Source: Anaerolineae bacterium (GTDB lineage: Bacteria; Chloroflexota; Anaerolineae; Anaerolineales; Villigracilaceae). From it: 7,651 nt of DNA. Where the stretch lies: positions 5,635 through 13,285 of the forward strand of contig PLNY01000200.1 in assembly GCA_003141915.1 (NCBI GenBank), read 5' to 3'. Position numbers and translations under genes: made by a program. Shown in pieces: positions 1 to 5,625 of the stretch. The notes beneath the pieces are model-generated. The model worked only from the letters and a program-made list of their open reading frames with translations, ran no database searches and was not told the origin of the DNA. Position 1 is the first letter of the stretch. Each line of letters begins with the position of its first letter.

Positions 1-537
1 GACGGCTTCGAAGTGGCGCGCATTCTTCGCAAGGAATTGACCACTGCCATCCTGATGCTCACCGCGCGCGACGATGAAATTGACCGCGTGGTCGGTCTCG
101 AAGTCGGTGCGGACGATTACCTGACCAAGCCTTTTTCCATGCGTGAACTGCTGGCGCGCGTCAAAGCCCAGTTGCGGCGCACGCGTATGTTGCGTGAAGA
201 AATGGAAAAGACAAGCGCAACATCCGCTCACCCGCACGAAACTTTGACGTTTGATAACCTCGTCATCAATCTCACACGCCGCGAAGTGATTTTGGATGGC
301 AAGCCTTTACAGCTCAAGCCCAAGGAGTATGAATTGCTTCTCTTTCTCGCCGAGCATAAAAGCCAGATGCTTTCGCGTGAATTCATCCTCGAACGCGTCT
401 GGGGCTGGGATTTCATCGGCGACAGCCGCACGGTGGACGTGCATGTAAGATGGTTGAGGCAAAAGATCGAGATGGATGCCTCCGATCCAAAGCGAATTGT
501 CACCGTGCGCGGCGGCGGATATCGGTTCGAGGGCTAG
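1..537 (+). CDS. phoB: OmpR/PhoB-family response regulator (5' partial)
   Basis: DNA-binding response regulator of the phosphate two-component system, expected to be phosphorylated by the adjacent PhoR and to activate Pho promoters. The frame is open from base 1, so the gene enters from outside the window. The first visible residues, DGFEVARIL, normally lie just after the phospho-acceptor Asp, so about 50 N-terminal residues and that Asp are missing. In the 178 visible residues, the receiver switch Thr lies in LTAR (T21) and the conserved Lys in LTKPF (K43). After a linker, a winged-helix domain (about residues 78-178) shows LKPKEYELLLFL, the recognition-helix region SRTVDVHVRWLRQKIE and the C-terminal wing VRGGGYRFEG. 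A GTG at 13 is internal and not a start. The kinase begins 41 bp downstream, presumably in the same operon. The OmpR family is certain. The PhoB/PhoP assignment comes from the phoR and pst neighbours. Confidence 0.9.
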   Translation, partial: DGFEVARILRKELTTAILMLTARDDEIDRVVGLEVGADDYLTKPFSMRELLARVKAQLRRTRMLREEMEKTSATSAHPHETLTFDNLVINLTRREVILDGKPLQLKPKEYELLLFLAEHKSQMLSREFILERVWGWDFIGDSRTVDVHVRWLRQKIEMDASDPKRIVTVRGGGYRFEG

Positions 538-578
538 AATCAAAATATGAAACACAAAGCAATGTTTATCTGTTTGTT

Positions 579-1826
579 ATGAATTCCATTTTATGGTTCA
601 TCATCGCTGTTCTTTTTATTATTGCGGTATGGCTCGCATGGCGTCACATCGTCTTGCGCCGCCGACTCAACGAATACATCCGCGCGCTTCATCAAAAAGA
701 TGTCTCAACCTTGCCTGTTCATGTAGATGGCATCGAAGAATTATCTCGTGCGGTTCATGCGTTCATTTCAAGCCTCGATACGCAGCTCTCCGCTTTGAAT
801 ACCGAACATGCGCGTCTTGCCGCGGTGCTCGATCAAATGACTGATGGCGTGGTGATCGTCGACTCGCAAGGCAGGATTCAATTTGCCAACCCGGCTTCCA
901 AAAAATTATTCGAGACGGTTGATCCGATCAGTCGCAGTATCATTGAAGTAGTTCGTCATCATCAACTGGTCGAAGCATGGCGGCGCTCTCAGCAGACCAG
1001 GGAATTGCAAAGCGAATCAGTCGAAGTTCCGGCGCGTCGACAATTCCTCCAGCTGGTGGTCATTCCCGATCAATACACAGATGGAAGCCTTTTGCTCGTG
1101 CAGGATTTGACGCGTGTCCGCCGACTCGAAACCGTTCGCCGCGACTTCATCTCCAATATCTCGCATGAACTTCGGACTCCATTGGCGTCGCTCAAAGCCT
1201 TGACCGAGACTTTGCAAGATGGCGCTCTTTCGGACCCGGAAGCGGGGCCGCGTTTTCTCAGCCGCATCGTCACGGAAGTCGACGCCTTGACCCAGATGAC
1301 GCAGGAATTGCTCGATCTCTCGCGCATCGAGTCGGGACAGGTGGAATTAAACCTCGCTCCGATTTCTCCGAAGGCATTATTGATGTCTGCCGGTGATCGC
1401 ATGAAATTACAAGCCGAGCGCGCCGGGTTGAAGCTATGCGTTGAATGTTCCGATGATCTGCCAAATATCCGCGCGGATCAGGCGCGGTTGGAACAGGTGT
1501 TGGTTAACTTGATTCACAACGCGGTCAAGTTTACGCGTCCGGGAGGAGAAGTGGTTCTTTTAGCGGAGTCCGCTGACACTGAAGAACACAGTGCAGGCAG
1601 CGGAGTCCGTTTCGCAGTCAAGGATACGGGAATCGGAATTCCGTCGGATGATGTCTCGCGCATCTTTGAGCGCTTCTATCGAGTGGATCGATCGCGTTCG
1701 GGAAGCGGTACCGGATTGGGGCTGTCCATCGCGCGCCACATCGTCGAAGCGCATCGGGGAAAGATTTGGGTGGACAGTGTTGAAGGTCGGGGGAGCACAT
1801 TTTTCTTTACGATTCCGAAAGCTTAG
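579..1826 (+). CDS. phoR: PhoR-type membrane sensor histidine kinase
   Basis: Sensor kinase, 415 aa, partner of the upstream regulator; PhoR proteins control Pho genes according to Pst/PhoU status. An N-terminal membrane helix (about residues 4-22) is followed by basic residues (RRR, 27-29). A PAS domain spans about 75-180 (MTDGVVIVDSQGRIQFANP). HisKA has the phospho-acceptor H196 in FISNISHELRTPL. The HATPase domain has the N box around N310-N314 (VNLIHNAVKF), G1 DTGIGIP (349-355), F box FERFYRVD (363-370) and G2 GSGTGLGLS. All catalytic motifs are intact. There is a single membrane segment and no extracytoplasmic domain, as expected if the signal comes through PhoU/Pst. I chose the ATG at 579 because it directly precedes the membrane helix. 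The frame is open back to 450, but that would overlap the regulator with unrelated residues. No clear Shine-Dalgarno precedes 579. Confidence 0.92.
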   Translation: MNSILWFIIAVLFIIAVWLAWRHIVLRRRLNEYIRALHQKDVSTLPVHVDGIEELSRAVHAFISSLDTQLSALNTEHARLAAVLDQMTDGVVIVDSQGRIQFANPASKKLFETVDPISRSIIEVVRHHQLVEAWRRSQQTRELQSESVEVPARRQFLQLVVIPDQYTDGSLLLVQDLTRVRRLETVRRDFISNISHELRTPLASLKALTETLQDGALSDPEAGPRFLSRIVTEVDALTQMTQELLDLSRIESGQVELNLAPISPKALLMSAGDRMKLQAERAGLKLCVECSDDLPNIRADQARLEQVLVNLIHNAVKFTRPGGEVVLLAESADTEEHSAGSGVRFAVKDTGIGIPSDDVSRIFERFYRVDRSRSGSGTGLGLSIARHIVEAHRGKIWVDSVEGRGSTFFFTIPKA

Positions 1827-1898
1827 TTTTCATAATTGTTTTGCATTTGTTAGCCCCTTCTAAAGCACAGCTGGGACGATTTGTGTTATCTTAAGTAT

Positions 1899-2012
1899 GT
1901 GAACATATTTCTGGTTGTAACCGTCGTTGTCATGTTGATCGTGTTTTTTATTGACGCAGGACAGAAGCGGCGCGACTTCCTTCGTCACCAGCGTGATGCG
2001 GCTCACGATTGA
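1899..2012 (+). CDS. Small single-span membrane protein, copy 1 (37 aa)
   Basis: Unrecognised small protein, 37 aa from a GTG start. A hydrophobic stretch at about residues 3-18 (IFLVVTVVVMLIVFFI) is followed by DAGQKRR and a polar tail, RDFLRHQRDAAHD in part. The positive-inside rule predicts an outside N-terminus and a cytoplasmic basic tail. It is paralogous to the 34-aa product at 2181-2285: 17 of 31 aligned residues are identical (IFLVV, LIVF, DA, QKRR, then L and Q), and most other differences are conservative. This conservation is the main evidence that the frame is real. The GTG was chosen by alignment with the paralog's ATG; an ATG two bases earlier runs straight into TGA. No good ribosome binding site is visible. 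It lies 72 bp after phoR and may be on the same transcript. Function unknown; it could be a decaying duplicate. Confidence 0.62.
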   Translation: MNIFLVVTVVVMLIVFFIDAGQKRRDFLRHQRDAAHD

Positions 2013-2039
2013 TCTGCTAACATCTCTTTCTCCTCCTTT

Positions 2040-2076
2040 ACACAAGAACCCGGACTCCTCCCGGGCTCTTGTGTTT
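2040..2076 (+). terminator. Hairpin after small ORF 1, possible terminator
   Basis: An inverted repeat pairs 2040-2053 (ACACAAGAACCCGG) with 2061-2074 (CCGGGCTCTTGTGT): 14 bp with one A-C mismatch and a 7-nt loop. Only three T residues end the right arm and follow it before an A-run, so it is a weak intrinsic terminator, or an mRNA-stabilising or processing hairpin. It starts 27 bp after the stop of small ORF 1 and lies before the next promoter, which fits the end of the phoB-phoR-small ORF 1 transcript. Confidence 0.6.
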
Positions 2077-2099
2077 AAAACCGTCGTTACGCAAATATA

Positions 2100-2153
2100 T
2101 TTACCAGACGTTAACTTTTTTTTAGAGAGTTATTAAAGGTTTGGGAATAAGAT
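2100..2153 (+). promoter_or_regulatory. Pho-box-like promoter for small ORF 2 and surE
   Basis: Four related pentamers recur at an exact 11-bp period: TTTAC (2100), TTAAC (2111), TTAGA (2122) and TTAAA (2133). A -10-like TAAGAT (2148-2153, 4 of 6 matches to TATAAT) starts 10 bp after the last unit. Direct repeats at 11-bp spacing replacing the -35 element are characteristic of PhoB/PhoP-activated promoters. The pstS promoter shows the same units and offsets, including an identical ACGTTAAC 8-mer at the second unit. A transcript from here would have a leader of about 20 nt containing the ribosome binding site of small ORF 2. The region is AT-rich, so the weaker third unit and the -10 could be chance. 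The shared spacing with pstS is the stronger argument. Confidence 0.62.
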
Positions 2154-2180
2154 TTGTATTGAAAGTAAAGGAGTATAAAT

Positions 2181-2285
2181 ATGGACTTTATATTTCTGGT
2201 TGTTGTGTTGATTATCACGTTGATCGTTTTTGGCGTGGATGCTTCTCAAAAGCGCCGCCAATATTTGAATGAACAGAAAAGTTAA
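2181..2285 (+). CDS. Small single-span membrane protein, copy 2 (34 aa), coupled to surE
   Basis: Unrecognised small membrane protein, 34 aa, too short for usual gene callers. It starts at ATG with a strong ribosome binding site, TAAAGGAG (2166-2173), 7 bp upstream. Residues 3-20 (FIFLVVVLIITLIVFGVD) form one hydrophobic helix, followed by ASQKRRQYLNEQKS, a basic and polar tail probably in the cytoplasm. Its stop TAA (2283-2285) shares one base with the surE ATG (TAATG), a classic translational-coupling junction. It is paralogous to the 37-aa frame at 1899, with conserved IFLVV, LIVF, DA and QKRR blocks. The Pho-box-like promoter just upstream implies induction under phosphate limitation. Comparable small single-span proteins often modulate a kinase or transporter, so PhoR or Pst are possible partners, but nothing in the sequence proves this. 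Confidence 0.8.
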   Translation: MDFIFLVVVLIITLIVFGVDASQKRRQYLNEQKS

Positions 2286-3109
2286 TGGATAAGCATATAC
2301 TGGTAACGAATGATGATGGAGTGCTTGCGCCGGGATTGATGGCGCTTGCGCAGGAAATGCGCAAGCTTGGCAAAGTGAGCATCCTTGCACCGGATCGCAA
2401 CTGGTCGGGCGGCGGGCACGTGAAGACTCTGGATCGCGCCTTACGCGTGAAAGAAGTTCAGCTTGCCGATGGAATGATTGCACATGCCAGCGACGGCGCG
2501 CCGTCGGACTGCGTGGCGCTGGCCGCGCTGGGATATTTCAAAGAGCCGATTGATCTCGTTGTTTCAGGAATCAATATTGGCGCAAATCTTGGGCACGATG
2601 TGACATATTCCGGAACGGTTACCGCCGCGATGGAAGCCGTGATCGCTGGAATTCCCGGGATTGCCGTTTCATTGGAAATTCCTGAAGGACATACCGGAGA
2701 AATTGATTTCGATTCCGCGGCGCGCGCCGCGGAACACGTGGTTCGTCACGCGTTCGAAAATGGATTGTCTCAGGAAATTTTGTTGAACGTCAATGTGCCG
2801 TTTTTGCGTGATGAAGAAATACGCGGCTTTCGTCTGACGCGCCAGGGATTGCGCGTGTATCATAGCCGCCTCGACGAGCGGATTGACCCGCGTGGCCGCC
2901 CATATTATTGGATCGGCGGTGATGCGCCGACCGGCGTCGCGGAACGCGGCACCGATATCGGCGCGCTGGCTGAAGGTTATGTGTCCGTCACACCTCTGCA
3001 TCTTGACCTTACGGCTTACCGCGCTTTGAGCGATTTAAATACGTGGCCCTGGGATGAAAATGTGGCAATTCCCTTCTTTGAATTGTCAGTGCCCGATATA
3101 AAAGTTTAA
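2285..3109 (+). CDS. surE: 5'/3'-nucleotidase SurE
   Basis: SurE-family metal-dependent nucleoside-monophosphate phosphatase, 274 aa (typical members are about 250). It releases phosphate from nucleotides, and some homologs also hydrolyse short polyphosphate; it is expected in the cytoplasm. The N-terminal signature ILVTNDDGVLAPG gives metal ligands D10 and D11. S41 in APDRNWSGGG and N97 in VVSGINIGANLG complete the usual site. The segments DGAPSDCVALA and VTYSGTVTAAMEAVIAGIPGIAVS are also typical. The C-terminal half follows the family pattern, ending in a VTPLHLDLTAY segment. The start codon overlaps the stop of the preceding small ORF and has only a weak site of its own, so translation probably depends on coupling. 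surE is usually found near pcm or other stress genes. Here its place between phoR and pstS, behind a Pho-box-like promoter, suggests a phosphate-scavenging role, which is an inference. Confidence 0.95.
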   Translation: MDKHILVTNDDGVLAPGLMALAQEMRKLGKVSILAPDRNWSGGGHVKTLDRALRVKEVQLADGMIAHASDGAPSDCVALAALGYFKEPIDLVVSGINIGANLGHDVTYSGTVTAAMEAVIAGIPGIAVSLEIPEGHTGEIDFDSAARAAEHVVRHAFENGLSQEILLNVNVPFLRDEEIRGFRLTRQGLRVYHSRLDERIDPRGRPYYWIGGDAPTGVAERGTDIGALAEGYVSVTPLHLDLTAYRALSDLNTWPWDENVAIPFFELSVPDIKV

Positions 3110-3154
3110 CTTTGGTGTTCTTCTATTCTTCTTGTCTCCTAATGGAGGCGTTGC

Positions 3155-3190
3155 CTGCCCACGCCTTCGGCTGGCGGGCAGTTTTATTTT
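3155..3190 (+). terminator. Intrinsic terminator after surE
   Basis: A GC-rich stem pairs CTGCC (3155-3159) with GGCAG (3177-3181) and, past a 2-nt bulge, CGCC (3162-3165) with GGCG (3173-3176). The 7-nt loop is TTCGGCT. The stem is followed directly by TTTTATTTT (3182-3190), a good U-tract. It separates the surE transcript from the pstS promoter 15 bp further on. A smaller hairpin, CTCC-TAAT-GGAG (3137-3148), sits just before it. Confidence 0.8.
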
Positions 3191-3204
3191 CAATTCGATT
3201 GGCT

Positions 3205-3258
3205 TTAACAAAACGTTAACCAATTCTTCCATTGATATTAAACGCCTGTTGTTATGAT
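3205..3258 (+). promoter_or_regulatory. Pho-box-like promoter of pstS
   Basis: TTAAC (3205), TTAAC (3216), TTCCA (3227) and TTAAA (3238) lie at an exact 11-bp period. A near-consensus -10, TATGAT (3253-3258), starts 10 bp after the last unit. This is the expected geometry for a PhoB/PhoP-dependent promoter in which activator repeats replace the -35 box. Transcription would start near 3265, leaving a leader of about 29 nt with the AAAGGAG ribosome binding site (3277-3283). An alternative -10, TATAAA (3266-3271), is also present. The third unit is poor. Confidence 0.72.
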
Positions 3259-3293
3259 TCGGTTGTATAAAATTCAAAAGGAGAAGAAAAGAA

Positions 3294-4484
3294 ATGTCTA
3301 AATTCCTTCGTTCGTTTGTGTTCGTTATCATTGCATTCAGCTTCCTGCTGGCGGCTTGTGGAACAAGTGCCACGCCGACCCCGACCTCAGCTCCGGCCAA
3401 TACTCAAGCGCCTGCTGCTACTTCGGCACCTGCGATGCCGGCATCCACTGCTACGCCTACACCGCTTGCTCCAGGCTCCATTACACTCAACGGTTCGGGC
3501 AGCACTTTCCAAGCGCCCGCCGAGAGCGAATATGCATTTGCGTTTCCTCTGGTTGACCCCGCTGTTGTGATTAACTATCAACCCACAGGTTCAGGCGCTG
3601 GAATAAAGGCCATCAGTGATGGCACCGTTGACTTCGCTGGTTCGGATGCGGTCCCCACTGCTGATCAATACACGGCTGGCAAAGATTTGCAAATGTATCC
3701 ATTCCTTGCCGGCGCAACAGTGTTGACTTACAACATTCCTGAACTCGATCCGAAAGGTCCCGCCCTCATTTTGGATGGCAATACATTGGTTGGTATTTAC
3801 AATGCTACCATCACCAAGTGGAATGATCCAGCCATCGCGAAACTCAATCCGCAGATCGCTTCCAAGCTTCCTGCCAAACAAATCACAGTAGTTCATCGCT
3901 CGGATGGTTCCGGCACCACTTCAATCTTCAGCGCTGCGTTGACTTCATTCAGCACGACTTGGACCGCTGGCTCTGGCACAACGATCAATTGGCCCGCCGA
4001 CAAGGCTGGCAACGGCGTTGGCGGTAATGGAAGTAGTGGCGTAGCTGCCGCAGTTCAAAATACACCTGAATCGATTGGTTACGTTGAATATTCCTACGCA
4101 ACTTCAAACAAACTTCCGTTCTCGCAGATGGTCAACAAGGCTGGCCAGACGGTTACGGCATCAGCCGATAGCACTGCCTCAGCCATGAATGATTTCGCCA
4201 ATTCATTCACTCCTCAGTTGACGAACACCATTGTAAATGGTTCCGGCGCTGGCTCCTGGCCTATCGCTGGTTATACTTACATTATCATTCACCAGACCAG
4301 CATGACCGATTGCGTCAAGGCTTCTAAACTCGTCGAGTATATCAATTGGATTTTGACCAACTCGGTCGCTACCGCTCGAGCTAAAGCTCTCGGATATGTT
4401 CCGCTGACCTCTGCTGTTCAACAACTTGCGCTTGCAACACTTGGCAAGGTAACATGCAACGGCCAACCCGTTATGACCCACTAA
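3294..4484 (+). CDS. pstS: Phosphate-binding lipoprotein PstS
   Basis: Extracytoplasmic phosphate-binding protein of the Pst ABC transporter, 396 aa. A lipoprotein signal peptide (1-21) ends in the lipobox LLAAC with C22 as the lipidated residue. A Thr/Pro/Ala-rich linker (about 24-60) then tethers the domain. The binding domain begins at about residue 62. Phosphate-contact segments typical of PstS are GSGSTF (67-72), YQPTGSGAGI (95-104), VDFAGSD (112-118) and HRSDGSGTT (201-209). FWNDP-like KWNDPAI (175-181) and GYVEYSYA further support the family. The start ATG has a strong ribosome binding site, AAAGGAG (3277-3283), and follows a Pho-box-like promoter. The linker style is common in Chloroflexota substrate-binding lipoproteins. 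pstC follows after 136 bp with two hairpins between, which should keep pstS more abundant than the permease. Confidence 0.96.
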   Translation: MSKFLRSFVFVIIAFSFLLAACGTSATPTPTSAPANTQAPAATSAPAMPASTATPTPLAPGSITLNGSGSTFQAPAESEYAFAFPLVDPAVVINYQPTGSGAGIKAISDGTVDFAGSDAVPTADQYTAGKDLQMYPFLAGATVLTYNIPELDPKGPALILDGNTLVGIYNATITKWNDPAIAKLNPQIASKLPAKQITVVHRSDGSGTTSIFSAALTSFSTTWTAGSGTTINWPADKAGNGVGGNGSSGVAAAVQNTPESIGYVEYSYATSNKLPFSQMVNKAGQTVTASADSTASAMNDFANSFTPQLTNTIVNGSGAGSWPIAGYTYIIIHQTSMTDCVKASKLVEYINWILTNSVATARAKALGYVPLTSAVQQLALATLGKVTCNGQPVMTH

Positions 4485-4509
4485 ACCAATAATCTTCAAC
4501 TAATTCCAA

Positions 4510-4543
4510 GAGGGCCTCTCTATGTTATAAATAGGAGGCCCTC
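4510..4543 (+). terminator. Hairpin between pstS and pstC (attenuator or partial terminator)
   Basis: GAGGGCCTC (4510-4518) pairs perfectly with GAGGCCCTC (4535-4543). After one bulged T (4519), CTAT (4520-4523) pairs with ATAG (4531-4534), giving 13 bp with a 7-nt loop. The downstream CATTATCTTTATTATGG is T-rich without a continuous U-run. This suggests partial termination or 3'-end protection of pstS mRNA rather than a full stop, since pstC has no evident promoter of its own. Confidence 0.65.
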
Positions 4544-4561
4544 CATTATCTTTATTATGGC

Positions 4562-4593
4562 AAGCCAAACAATTGAGCGAAATGGTTTGGCTT
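4562..4593 (+). other. Second hairpin upstream of pstC
   Basis: AAGCCAAAC (4562-4570) and GTTTGGCTT (4585-4593) are a perfect 9-bp inverted repeat around a 14-nt loop, ending 27 bp before the pstC start. There is no strong U-tract, so a role in mRNA processing, attenuation or pstC translation is more likely than simple termination. It could also be a protein-binding palindrome. Confidence 0.5.
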
Positions 4594-4620
4594 TATCAAC
4601 TTGTACATAGATAGAGCGAT

Positions 4621-5625
4621 ATGAAAAAGATTTCTGTTCCACAGAAAAATCATTGGCTGGCGCGGTTTCAGCGATCAACCCATTATGGAGATATTCCATG
4701 GTCGGCGTTGATTATTATTGCATCTTTTCTCGTCCTTGCTCTGGTGATTGCCATCGGTTGGATGTTATGGCAGCAATCAGCTGACACGCGCGCCCAATTT
4801 GGGTGGTCATTTATCCTTCCCACATCCAATTCTGTTTGGGATCCATTAAAGGGTGTTTATCAATCTTGGACATTTATATATGGCACTTTGATTACATCAT
4901 TATTTGCAATTATTTTCGCCATTCCAATCAGCGTGGGTATCGCTGTTTTTCTGGCCGAATTGTGCCCTGAACCATTGCGCCTGCCGCTTGGCTGGATGAT
5001 TGAATTGCTGGCGGCCATTCCAAGCGTAGTCTATGGCTTGTGGGGAATCTTCGTCTTCCTTCCCAATGTGGTTGTGCCGGTTGGTCAAGGCTTGGCTGCG
5101 GCGTTTGGACAAATCCCATTGCTCAATACTTTCTTTATTGGGCCAATACCTTTAAGCGGATCATCGCGTCTCGCGGCCGCGATGATTTTGACCATCATGA
5201 TTGTCCCGACCATAACTGCAATCAGTCGCGATGTATTGCTCGCAATCCCCAACACTCAACGTGAAGCTGCGATGGGAATGGGGTCGACGCGTTGGGAAAT
5301 GATCTGGCAGGTATTACTGCCTTATGGTTTGTCTGGAATCCTTGGCGCAATCATTCTTGGGCTGGGCCGCGCCCTCGGCGAAACCATGGCTGTGACGATG
5401 GTCATCGGGAATTCACTTGAAGCAACCAACTCACTGCTTAAACCCGGTTCCACGATGGCAAGCTTGCTTGCGAATCAATTTAAAGAAGCGGTCTCGCAGC
5501 TTCACACTGATGCGATGATCGAGATTGGACTCACGTTATTTGTTATCACGCTGATCCTTAATTTGATCGCGCGCTTTCTCGTCTGGCAAGTGGCGCGGCG
5601 GACGCCGCAGGAGGCGAGGGCATGA
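4621..5625 (+). CDS. pstC: Phosphate ABC transporter permease PstC
   Basis: Inner-membrane permease subunit of the phosphate importer, 334 aa. Six hydrophobic helices can be seen, at about 28-50, 86-110, 122-147, 182-205, 236-262 and 301-324, in a MetI-like fold. The cytoplasmic coupling loop that docks on PstB is REAAMGMGSTRWEMIWQVLLP-like (EAA motif from E215), followed by GLGRALGETMAVTMVIGN, typical of PstC. The ATG at 4621 is the first possible start, because an in-frame TAG lies at 4612-4614. It has only a poor ribosome binding site, in contrast with pstS. The stop overlaps the pstA start by 4 bp (ATGA), so PstC and PstA are translationally coupled, as fits a heterodimer. Confidence 0.95.
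   Translation: MKKISVPQKNHWLARFQRSTHYGDIPWSALIIIASFLVLALVIAIGWMLWQQSADTRAQFGWSFILPTSNSVWDPLKGVYQSWTFIYGTLITSLFAIIFAIPISVGIAVFLAELCPEPLRLPLGWMIELLAAIPSVVYGLWGIFVFLPNVVVPVGQGLAAAFGQIPLLNTFFIGPIPLSGSSRLAAAMILTIMIVPTITAISRDVLLAIPNTQREAAMGMGSTRWEMIWQVLLPYGLSGILGAIILGLGRALGETMAVTMVIGNSLEATNSLLKPGSTMASLLANQFKEAVSQLHTDAMIEIGLTLFVITLILNLIARFLVWQVARRTPQEARA

Noticed and set aside
450..578. Longer phoR reading frame starting at 450, inside the regulator
   Set aside because: The extra 43 residues overlap the conserved winged-helix domain in another frame, are unlike any kinase N-terminus, and precede the natural membrane-helix start at 579.
1836..1889. Degenerate third Pho-box-like array before small ORF 1 (TTGTT at 1836 and 1847, TTCTA at 1858, TGTTAT at 1884)
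   Set aside because: The period and offset resemble the two good boxes, but no unit matches TTAAC well and the fourth is absent. In AT-rich sequence this is too weak to call.
1951..2136. 61-codon + strand frame across the gap after phoR
   Set aside because: It runs across the hairpin and the Pho-box repeats and overlaps the better-supported small ORF 1 in another frame; the residues show no recognisable pattern.
2133..2483. 116-codon minus-strand frame opposite small ORF 2 and surE
   Set aside because: It covers the conserved SurE N-terminus on the other strand and shows no domain or ribosome binding site; a shadow frame.
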